Part shown: positions 57,655 through 64,000 of the stretch, in pieces
How positions within the stretch are numbered: the first letter of the stretch is position 1
Layout: each line of letters begins with the position of its first letter
Translations under genes and position numbers: made by a program
Notes under the pieces: model-generated
Database searches by the model: none
Seen by the model: the letters and a program-made list of their open reading frames with translations, nothing else
What the model was told of the DNA's origin: nothing
Source: Paraburkholderia aromaticivorans
Lineage (GTDB): Bacteria; Pseudomonadota; Gammaproteobacteria; Burkholderiales; Burkholderiaceae
Assembly (NCBI RefSeq): GCF_012689525.1
Contig: NZ_CP051514.1
Span: 1,426,001 to 1,490,000, forward strand
Length of the DNA stretch: 64,000 nt
Reading direction: 5' to 3'

Positions 57655-58686
57655 ATGAATGCTACGACATATGGTCTGGATATCGCAAAGGCCGTGTTTC
57701 AAATGTACTGGGTAGATGGACAAAGTGGCGAGATCTGTAGTCGAAAATTCCGTCGTGAACAGCTGATCCGGTTTCTCGCAACCCGGGCACCAGGAAAGGT
57801 GGCGCTGGAGGCATGCGGAGGGGCGCACTGGTGGGCGCGAAAAATCCAGAGTCTCGGACATCAGGTGGTGTTGTTGCATGCGAAATACGTGCGTCCGTTC
57901 GTCAAAACCAACAAGACGGATGCGGCAGACGCCCAGGCGATCTGGACGGCGGCCCAGCAACCCGGGATGCGAACTGTGGCGATCAAGAGCGTAGACCAGC
58001 AAGCCATCCTGAGCCTGCACCGCATCCGGTCGGGCCTGGTGGCGACACGAACCCGCGAAACCAATCAGATTCGCGGGTTGCTTGCGGAATATGGACTGTA
58101 CTTCCGATATGGCCGCAAGGCGCTCATGAATGAGCTCAAGGCACGTATGGCCGAGATAGAAGAGGTCGTGCCGCAGCTTGTCTGGCGGGCGTTGTTGCGT
58201 CAGCTCGAACAGCTCCAGCAGGTCGAGCAGGGGATTGACGAAGCCGAGCGGGAAAATCTGCAGTGGCTGAAATCCAGTCCCCAGGCAAAAACGCTCGATG
58301 ACATAGCCGGCGTGGGTCCATTGACAGCCACAGCCACTGTTGCGGTCATGGGCTCGCCAAAGGCATTTCGCTCCGGACGCGCATTTGCGGCGAGTATCGG
58401 CCTGGTACCCCGTCAGAGTGGGACTGGGGGCAACGTCAGACTCGGCGGCATCAGCAAAAGGGGTGACCCCTATCTGAGACAGCTATTGATCCATGGCGCG
58501 CGAATGGTCGTGACCCATTCCAAACAACGTCCCCAGTGGGTAGAAGCGTTGCTGAAACGGCGTCCGGTCAATGTGGTGGTGGTCGCGTTGGCCAACAAGA
58601 TGGCACGAACGGCGTGGGCGTTGCTCGCGCATAACCGGTCTTATGAGCGGGAATTTGTGAGCGAGCGACCAGCCGTCGCGGTATAG
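57655..58686 (+). CDS. IS110-family (IS1111 group) transposase, second copy
   Basis: 343 residues, identical to the protein at 1294-2325. RuvC-like Asp/Glu residues (GLDIAKAVF, ALEACGG, KTDAADAQAIW) and the C-terminal Ser domain (LVPRQSGTGGNVRLGG) are intact. GGAGAG precedes the ATG. 123 bp separate it from the left tip and 263 bp from the right tip. Confidence 0.95.
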   Translation: MNATTYGLDIAKAVFQMYWVDGQSGEICSRKFRREQLIRFLATRAPGKVALEACGGAHWWARKIQSLGHQVVLLHAKYVRPFVKTNKTDAADAQAIWTAAQQPGMRTVAIKSVDQQAILSLHRIRSGLVATRTRETNQIRGLLAEYGLYFRYGRKALMNELKARMAEIEEVVPQLVWRALLRQLEQLQQVEQGIDEAERENLQWLKSSPQAKTLDDIAGVGPLTATATVAVMGSPKAFRSGRAFAASIGLVPRQSGTGGNVRLGGISKRGDPYLRQLLIHGARMVVTHSKQRPQWVEALLKRRPVNVVVVALANKMARTAWALLAHNRSYEREFVSERPAVAV

Positions 58687-58949
58687 ATTGAAACGATGAG
58701 TCTTTGAACACAGGAGTTGCGCAGAGCAAGGGTAACGTGTGATGGCAAACCAGGTCGGACCGTGGAAACGCAAACCTGATGACGTCCATGGGCGTGAAGC
58801 CCGCCGTGGGAGATGAGGTCGTTTCCAGCAGATTCCATCAAGGCCAGCGGGCACCGTCTCGCAATGAAGGTCGGATATAAGACTGCAACCGCTTCTGCTA
58901 GCCAAAACATCAACCCCCTGCCTTGCGGAACGGGAGGTGTTCATATAAG
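58687..58949 (+). ncRNA. Candidate bridge RNA region of the IS1111-type element
   Basis: The 263-nt non-coding 3-prime segment, conserved in both copies. IS1111 elements are known to encode their bridge RNA downstream of the transposase gene. At 58780-58806 it contains TGACGTCC, the complement of GGACGTCA in the right half of the target, and 12 nt later CCCGCC, the complement of GGCGGG in the left half. These are plausible target-guide stretches. No folding was computed. Confidence 0.5.
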
Positions 58950-59114
58950 GATGTCAACTTCGCCTCATCGCAATATTAAGATATGCACCTTGGCGCGCGA
59001 TACGCGCCCAGCTGAACCGGGCGCTCCGCGGCCGCCATCCCCATTGATCCTGCTTGTGCAACGAGTACGACGGTCAGGCTGCCAGCGATACGCAGGCGTA
59101 GCTAGGAGACGGAG

Positions 59115-59333
59115 ATGCCCAGTCCACGTGAATTCGCCACTCTCATGCTGCTTAAGGACGCGCCGGACCCAACGAGTCTGCATCGTCCAGATCGGGAAGC
59201 GCTCTTGAACGACAACTTGTCACACTGGAACAACTCGCCCCCGGTCTACAGCGCCCTCGTATTACCGATGACGGCCAGCTTTTTCTCAAAGCTGCCGCTC
59301 GCATGCCCGACGACGAATGACACTTGCTGGGTG
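59115..59333 (+). pseudogene. Small conserved gene with a frameshift
   Basis: The first frame encodes MPSPREFATLMLLKDAPDPT and LHRPDREALL; the second continues ERQLVTLEQLAPGLQRPRIT and GQLFLKAAARMPDDE before a stop. Joined they give a plausible small protein of about 70 residues of a type I associate with Burkholderia genomes; function unknown. The one-base shift lies near 59205. Confidence 0.55.
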
Positions 59334-59364
59334 GGGATCCAGTTCTTCAGCCAAGGAGCCTTCC

Positions 59365-59523
59365 ATGAGTGGCTTGTGGGCGGGAATTGTCGTGGGGTTT
59401 TCCGGGCTGGCCGTCGCCGCAGTGCTGGTCGCCAGTCACTACCGCGGCGAATTGATACGGCGGAGGATGCTCAGGCAGATGGACCCACGCCAGTGTTGGG
59501 ACGTGATGCATCACCGCCGATGA
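59365..59523 (+). CDS. Small membrane protein
   Basis: 52 residues; AAGGAG six bases before ATG 59365. One membrane helix (GLWAGIVVGFSGLAVAAVLV), then a basic tail (YRGELIRRRMLRQM). Function unknown. Confidence 0.6.
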   Translation: MSGLWAGIVVGFSGLAVAAVLVASHYRGELIRRRMLRQMDPRQCWDVMHHRR

Positions 59524-59613
59524 AAAGTATGTTTTCAAAGTTGCAGATGGTCGCGTCGTAGGACTGCCTCAAGCGCCTTGCGCGAGGACTCCATTTCAGC
59601 GGGAGACGTCTGT

Positions 59614-59796
59614 ATGCCCGATCTGACTTTTGCCGAAAGAATCCGCGAGCGCGCCCATCAGCTCTGGCAGCAGGACGGCAGCCTCGAAGGATGTGCTGAC
59701 GAGTATTGGCAAATTGCCCGAGCACTCGTCGAGCGGGAGCTCGGGCCTCCGACGCCTCCCGGTCCTGTGGAGTCGGATGCCGTAGCGCCTGGCTAA
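59614..59796 (+). CDS. DUF2934 family protein
   Basis: 60 residues from ATG 59614 (MPDLTFAERIRERAHQLW); the short helix pattern with DEYWQIARALVE matches DUF2934. Small uncharacterised proteins of this type are frequent in Burkholderiales and rhizobia. Confidence 0.7.
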   Translation: MPDLTFAERIRERAHQLWQQDGSLEGCADEYWQIARALVERELGPPTPPGPVESDAVAPG

Positions 59797-60306
59797 GAAC
59801 TGCGGCAGGTCAAACGACATTCCGCTCCCTCATCTACCAAAATTGACGTCGGCCACTGCCTCGCCTCAATACGACCCGGCGCGCGCTGCGCGACCGGCGA
59901 ACTGCTTCACCGCGTGCAAAGCTGGTTTTTGCCTTTGATGGGTTGGGTGAGTTGTCGCAGACCGTTAGTTGCGTCGGAACTCGCACGTACATCGCTGACG
60001 GTGAGCTTCTTCAGGAGCGCGCGACGCAGGTGTTGAACGGGCATCAAAGTATTCCATTGCATTTTCTCGCGAATACCGAGCGGAGATGGCGCCGGCCTGC
60101 TAGGCAACCGCGCATCCTCGACAAAAGCTGCGAAGACTTCGGCAGCACCAGCGTATTAGCTCCGCCAACAACATAGCAAACTCGCGAGTAAAATGGGGTC
60201 TGCGCATTTCAAGGGAGTGTCTGGCGCCGTGGTCCAGAGGATGTCCTGACGTCGATGCGGTTCTCGTCCTTGAGACCATCGCTCCCGCGGACAGGGAGGC
60301 GCGACA
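59797..60306. other. Non-coding stretch before the recombinase module
   Basis: 510 bp with no supportable gene. It probably contains the left end of the serine-recombinase module; no repeat matching the right side was recognised. Confidence 0.45.
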
Positions 60307-60492
60307 ATGACCCGAGGACGACGTAAGAACTGGCGTGTCCGTCTTGCCTTTGAACCGAACCGATATGCCGGCGAACAGCTGCAGAAGGCGTACGAGCAGC
60401 TCAGTCCGATAGATTCACGCGCTACGGCACAGCCATCCGCTGTTCGGCCCGTGGCGACACGGCGAGCGGCTATCAAGCGAGGTAAGCGATGA
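60307..60492 (+). CDS. Small recombinase-associated protein
   Basis: 61 residues, GGGAGG upstream; ends in a basic tail (RPVATRRAAIKRGKR). Contains RVRLAFEPNRYAGEQLQKAY. Its stop overlaps the recombinase ATG (ATGA), so the two are coupled. Short proteins like this precede this recombinase class; role unknown. Confidence 0.65.
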   Translation: MTRGRRKNWRVRLAFEPNRYAGEQLQKAYEQLSPIDSRATAQPSAVRPVATRRAAIKRGKR

Positions 60493-62192
60493 GCAACGCT
60501 GCAATGGTCGCGCTCTACGCGCGGGTGTCCTCCGAACAACAGACCAAACGCGGCACCATTGAAAGCCAGATTGCCGCGCTGAGGGAGCGCATTGCGGCTG
60601 ACGATGCGCAGCTTGTCGACGACATGTGCTTCATAGACGCCGGGATAAGCGGCGCGACGCTGATCAGACCGCAGCTAGAGCGACTCAGGGATCGTGCTGC
60701 ACTCGGGCTGGTTGATCGGCTGTACATCCTGTCTCCAGACCGGCTGGCGCGCAAGTATGCACACCAGGCATTGCTGATGGAGGAGTTCTCTGCGTGTGGC
60801 GTGCAGGTGGTGTTTCTCAATCATGAGATTGGCACGACACCGGAAGAGTCGCTGCTGTTGCAGATGCAGGGCATGATTTCGGAGTACGAACGGGCAAAGA
60901 TCACCGAGCGTAATCGACGCGGTAAGCTTCATGGCGCAAAGCGTGGAAGCGTGAATGTGCTATCAACGGCTCCCTATGGTTACCGTTATATCCGCAAGCA
61001 GCTCGATGGGACACCGGCCCAGTACGTGATTGAACTGCCGCAGGCGGCGACGGTAAAGACTATCTTCCAGTGGATCGGGATGGACCGGCTGAGCATAGGC
61101 GAAGTGGTTCGTCGTCTTGCCGAGGCGGGCACGGTGACGGCATCCGGCAAGCTGTACTGGGACCGTAGTGTGGTATGGGGAATATTGCGTAATCCCGCTT
61201 ACATGGGGCGAGCGGCATTCGGTAAAACCCAGTCTCGTGATCGCCTGCCGCATGTCCGCGTGCGTACCCAACGCCACAGCGCCGAAGTGCCCAGGAGGAC
61301 ATACTCGACAACAAGCACAGACCCGCAGCAGTGGATCGAAATCCCGGTGCCGGCGATTGTCAGCGAAGTGATGTTCCATTCAGTCCAGGAGCAGCTTGCC
61401 GAGAATCGCAAGCTGGCGCGCCAACGCCGCCAGAACGCGCCGCTCTACCTGCTTCAGGGGCTGACTGTTTGTGGGCAATGCCGTTACGCGTACTACGGCA
61501 AGAAAATCAGCAAGGCGGCGGCCAAGGGGCATCAGCGAGATTATGCTTATTACCGCTGTGTCGGAACCGATGCCTATCGCTTCGGTGGTCAACGCATCTG
61601 CGACAACCTGCAAGTGCGAACGGATCGGCTCGATGACCTCGTATGGCAGCAGGTCGCGGATCTGTTGAGGCATCCAGGTCGGCTGAAGAAAGAATACGAA
61701 CGACGACTGGAGACGATGGAACGCAATGAAAAGAGTGGCTTCGACACAGCCAGCCTGGAAAAGCAAAGGTTTCAGTTGGAGAAAGGCAAGTCGCGGCTCA
61801 TCGACAGCTATGCCGACGGTATCATCGACAGGACGGACTTCGAGCCGAAGATACAGCAGTTGAAGAACCGGCTAGAGCAGGTCGATCAGCAGATCCAGGA
61901 ATCCCGGCAGCACGGGGTGGCTCAAAGTGAACTGTTTCTGGTCATCAACCGGCTGGAGGAATTTGCAAGTGCCGTTACGGACAAACTCGCTACGATCGAT
62001 CTCGAAACGAAGCGCAAGATCGTACTGGCTCTGGTCAAGCGTGTCGAAATCCACAAGGATGAAATCCTCGTCGTATTCCGGATCGATCCGCAGCCCGGAG
62101 GTCTTCTCCCAGGCGAGAATTCGAATGATTCAGACGATGGAGTGAAAAGTATGCAACATTGTAGGCGGCGTAATTTGCTGCCTGCGCGCTAA
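60489..62192 (+). CDS. Large serine recombinase
   Basis: 567 residues. Resolvase domain 1-150: ALYARVSSEQQTKRGTIESQ with the nucleophile Ser, FIDAGISGATLIRPQLERLR and SPDRLARKYAHQALLMEE. Recombinase domain with APYGYRYIRKQ and GILRNPAYMGRAAFG; zinc ribbon LTVCGQCRYAYYGKK; coiled coil about 400-490. Undamaged, unlike the related gene split at 29377-40877. Such enzymes integrate or excise mobile units; the unit's limits are not clear. Confidence 0.93.
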   Translation: MSNAAMVALYARVSSEQQTKRGTIESQIAALRERIAADDAQLVDDMCFIDAGISGATLIRPQLERLRDRAALGLVDRLYILSPDRLARKYAHQALLMEEFSACGVQVVFLNHEIGTTPEESLLLQMQGMISEYERAKITERNRRGKLHGAKRGSVNVLSTAPYGYRYIRKQLDGTPAQYVIELPQAATVKTIFQWIGMDRLSIGEVVRRLAEAGTVTASGKLYWDRSVVWGILRNPAYMGRAAFGKTQSRDRLPHVRVRTQRHSAEVPRRTYSTTSTDPQQWIEIPVPAIVSEVMFHSVQEQLAENRKLARQRRQNAPLYLLQGLTVCGQCRYAYYGKKISKAAAKGHQRDYAYYRCVGTDAYRFGGQRICDNLQVRTDRLDDLVWQQVADLLRHPGRLKKEYERRLETMERNEKSGFDTASLEKQRFQLEKGKSRLIDSYADGIIDRTDFEPKIQQLKNRLEQVDQQIQESRQHGVAQSELFLVINRLEEFASAVTDKLATIDLETKRKIVLALVKRVEIHKDEILVVFRIDPQPGGLLPGENSNDSDDGVKSMQHCRRRNLLPAR

Positions 62193-62441
62193 CCAGAGCG
62201 ACGATGCCCCACATCGCGCGATGGCCGACGCGACCTTCGCTCTCGAACATTTGCTGGGCGTGTGGATCGAAAAACCCATGCACGGTTCTGTGGGAGCCAG
62301 GCGCGAGTAACCGCGCTCGGCTACCCGACAGAGTCGTTCCGGCGTCGACGCGCCAGCGGCCCCTCTAGCGAACGCCGCGCCCCCCCACGTCAATTCTGGC
62401 GACAACCGCGAGCCGCGCGCGACGCGTGTTGCGCATGCCGA

Positions 62442-62867
62442 TCAAAGAAAAAGTTCGGCGTGCACGTGGAAGCGCTTCGCGAGACGCTTGGCGATCTCTT
62501 TGCTCACCGGGCGCGCGCCGCTAAGGATCTCCGAGATTCGGCTTTGCGGGGCGACGTCGTCCAGGTCGCCCTGCTTCAGTCCGTTCTGGTCGATCAGGAA
62601 ACGTAGCACTTCGCGCGGCTCTGCGTCCGGGATCTGCACGTGCTCATCCTCATACGCTTTCACCTGCGTGGCGATCAGGTCAAGCACTTCAGCGAGCGGA
62701 TGCGCTTCGTCGTCGCCAACTTCGTCAAGCAGATCGTGGATCAGCGCGATCGCCTTTACGTACTCTGCCTCAGTGCGCACGGACGTGACGCCGATCAGTT
62801 CCTTAAACGGCGTCCATGCCTTCAGGATGGCATTCGGTGCGGGTACTCGTTCGGTTGTGGCAATCAT
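62442..62867 (-). CDS. higA: HigA-type antitoxin
   Basis: Start ATG 62867 (MIATTERVPAPNAI), overlapping the toxin stop (TGATG); GGAG lies upstream. 141 residues: an acidic N-terminal half (HDLLDEVGDDEAHPLAEVLD) and a C-terminal Xre-type helix-turn-helix (QNGLKQGDLDDVAPQSRISE, SKEIAKRLAKRFHV). It would neutralise HigB and repress the operon. Confidence 0.88.
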   Translation of the reverse strand: MIATTERVPAPNAILKAWTPFKELIGVTSVRTEAEYVKAIALIHDLLDEVGDDEAHPLAEVLDLIATQVKAYEDEHVQIPDAEPREVLRFLIDQNGLKQGDLDDVAPQSRISEILSGARPVSKEIAKRLAKRFHVHAELFL

Positions 62868-63160
62868 CACTTGTTCTCCTTCCATTTGCCGGTGTCGTAT
62901 TCGGCGTGGGTCAGAACGTGGCGGACATACACCTTATGGCGGTTGTAGTGGATCGACGTGATCAGTCGATACTTGTTGCCGCCAATATCAAACACCGTGA
63001 GTGGTGCCACGTAGTCGGCCGCTCCGAATGTCGCCTTCAGGTCATTGAAGTCTCGAAAATCCGTGTTCGACATCACCCGGATCCAAGCCTCAAGCGGCGA
63101 TTTGGCGTCCGCGTGTTTCGTCCAGAATGCGACCAATGGCGATTTCGAGATTATGTGCAC
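62867..63160 (-). CDS. higB: HigB-type mRNA interferase toxin
   Basis: Start GTG 63160 (VHIISKSPLVAFWTKHADAK); 97 residues, the family length. Contains DFNDLKATFGAADYV, NKYRLITSIHYNRHKVYVRH and ends THAEYDTGKWKENK, as in RelE-superfamily HigB proteins acting on ribosome-bound mRNA. Toxin-first order with an overlapping antitoxin gene is the usual higBA layout. Confidence 0.9.
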   Translation of the reverse strand: MHIISKSPLVAFWTKHADAKSPLEAWIRVMSNTDFRDFNDLKATFGAADYVAPLTVFDIGGNKYRLITSIHYNRHKVYVRHVLTHAEYDTGKWKENK

Positions 63161-63169
63161 GAGTTGAGT

Positions 63170-63188
63170 ATATACCAATATGGTATAT
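63170..63188. promoter_or_regulatory. higBA operator
   Basis: Palindrome ATATACCA-ATA-TGGTATAT, 9 bp upstream of the higB start, the only AT-rich palindrome here and well placed for autoregulation by HigA. Confidence 0.65.
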
Positions 63189-63335
63189 ATCAGCAATCCT
63201 GCAACAGGAAGGCTGTTGGCGGCTCTGATAGTGGTGCAGCGAGTTTCGACGTCGCGGCGAGAGGCCCCAAGGCAAAGTTAAGATGTGAGTGCGGCGCGTG
63301 TCGACGTCGGCGGTCGCGTTATGCGACAAGCTGTA

Positions 63336-63539
63336 CTACTGGTGGTTGTGTCGCGATAAGGTCGGCAAGGGGAGAAAGTTGTGTCGTGGTATGGATTCCT
63401 TCATGACCAACGAATAGAACTGCTCGGCAGCAGTTCGCGCGACGCCATCCGCCTTCATCTGCCCTTTTCTGATCATGTGAATCGTTTCGATTCCGGACAG
63501 AATGATGCGGGCGCAGCGAAAGTCCTCGAAGTCCATCAT
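63336..63539 (-). pseudogene. C-terminal fragment of an IS6-type transposase
   Basis: Encodes FRCARIILSGIETIHMIRKG and ADGVARTAAEQFYSLV, the end of an IS6-like DDE transposase. The rest is missing; the next IS6 gene starts 44 bp away on the other strand. Confidence 0.65.
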
Positions 63540-63582
63540 GGGGCGTTGTCAGGTTGGCGGGCCGGTCGCGTAAGATGGCGTG

Positions 63583-64000
63583 ATGAAGAAAGCAAAATCG
63601 CCTTACCACGGTCATCGTTTCCCAGCATCGGTCATCTGCCATGCAGTTTGCTGGTATTTTCGATTCCAGTTGAGCTTGCGCGACATCGAGGAACTGCTCT
63701 TCGAGCGCGGTGTAACCGTGACATATGAAACGATCCGATGCTGGTGTGACAAATTTGGTAAGGGCTTTGCGCATCGGGTAAAAGCAGCGCGACGCAAGCC
63801 GGGTAGCACGTGGCACCTCGACGAGATGTTCGTCACGCTGCGTGGCGAACCGTACCTGCTGTGGCGTGCGGTCGACGAGCACGGCGCCGAACTCGACATC
63901 CTGCTACAAAAGCGGCGCGACAAGGCCGCAGCCAAGGGGTTCTTCAAGCGTGTGCTGCGCTCGAGCCCGATGCCGCCCAAGATCGTCACCGATCAGCTGC
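63583..64000 (+). CDS. IS6-family transposase, cut by the window edge
   Basis: 139 codons visible from ATG 63583 (MKKAKSPYHGHRFPASVI). Zinc-finger/HTH part YFRFQLSLRDIEELLFERGV and TYETIRCWCDKFGKGFAHRV; first catalytic Asp in TWHLDEMFVTLRGEPYLLWR and second in PPKIVTDQL at the edge. Frame intact as far as visible. Confidence 0.88.
   Translation, partial: MKKAKSPYHGHRFPASVICHAVCWYFRFQLSLRDIEELLFERGVTVTYETIRCWCDKFGKGFAHRVKAARRKPGSTWHLDEMFVTLRGEPYLLWRAVDEHGAELDILLQKRRDKAAAKGFFKRVLRSSPMPPKIVTDQL

Larger units (their letters stand above)
57532..58949 (+). mobile_element. IS1111-type (IS110 family) insertion sequence, copy 2
   Basis: About 1.42 kb. Subterminal inverted repeats TATGAACACCTCCC near both ends (57537-57550 and 58933-58946, complementary). 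It is inserted between GGGCGGGGAG and GATGTCAA of element C, the same site as copy 1 in element A. Downstream non-coding segment 58687-58949. Confidence 0.87.
53105..58957 (+). mobile_element. tnpB-only element C with IS4-type copies in both terminal hairpins and an IS1111 copy at its right tip
   Basis: The left hairpin CCCCGGG-GTTCAG-CCCGGGG is rebuilt by joining 53121-53135 to 54656 onwards. The right hairpin CCCCGTCC-TTTA-GGGCGGGG is rebuilt by joining 55988-56000 to 57518-57529. The right tip GGCGGGGAG/GATGTCAA is split by the IS1111 copy and ends in TCAA (58954-58957). The left limit is approximate. Confidence 0.7.

Noticed and set aside
1..64000. CRISPR arrays, tRNA and rRNA genes, replication origins
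   Set aside because: No regularly spaced repeats and no recognisable tRNA or rRNA sequence were seen on either strand by eye.

Overview
The window looks like an accessory, insertion-sequence-rich stretch of a Burkholderiales genome (Burkholderia, Paraburkholderia or Caballeronia type). This rests on the high GC content, the DUF4148, DUF1488 and DUF2934 small proteins, an OmpC-like trimeric porin, the EtfAB/ETF-QO style, and IS families common in that group. No rRNA, tRNA or CRISPR array was seen. Two metabolic islands are embedded in a dense mosaic of nested and decayed mobile elements.

Region 1 (about 1-13.5 kb): an IclR regulator (214-1026) is followed by an IS200/IS605-type (tnpB-only) element carrying two further insertions. 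Next comes a minus-strand set of genes for glutaryl-CoA oxidation: gcdH, a CaiB-type CoA transferase, ETF-quinone oxidoreductase, 3-hydroxyacyl-CoA dehydrogenase, etfB and etfA, with a divergent LysR regulator. GcdH would oxidise glutaryl-CoA to crotonyl-CoA and pass electrons through EtfAB to the quinone pool via ETF-QO.

Region 2 (about 14.2-25.2 kb): an aromatic-type catabolic cluster. It holds an IclR regulator, a flavin reductase with a C-terminal winged helix, two single-domain VOC proteins, an MCP-hydrolase-like protein that has lost its whole catalytic triad, an MmgE/PrpD protein, an HpaH-type hydratase, an intact alpha/beta hydrolase, an HpaI-type aldolase, a group D flavin monooxygenase and a stand-alone FAD synthetase domain. 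Palindromes of the form TGTTTCAC-N3-GTGAACA precede this cluster and also a distant MFS transporter (45.2-46.6 kb) and porin (47.6-48.7 kb), which suggests one IclR regulon scattered by mobile elements.

Region 3 (about 25-45 kb): IS30 and IS5 relics, a DUF4148 gene, then a three-level nest. A 6.0-kb tyrosine-recombinase (Tn554/RIT-like) element sits in istA of an IS21-like element (flanked by ATCGTG), and that IS21 element sits in a large serine recombinase gene (flanked by CAGCTG). A decayed IS1634 transposase gene interrupted by a second tnpB-only element follows.

Region 4 (about 45-64 kb): transporter, porin, chimeric IS fragments, a group II intron relic in an IS6 gene, an intact IS630, and a third tnpB element. 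Two near-identical IS4/IS50-type copies lie in what appear to be its left and right terminal hairpins, and an IS1111-type element lies beside its right end. Small Burkholderiales genes, an intact serine recombinase module, a HigBA toxin-antitoxin pair and an IS6 transposase cut by the window edge complete it.

The most striking pattern is that all three IS4-type insertions and both IS1111-type insertions lie within the terminal hairpins or right tip of IS200/IS605-type elements.
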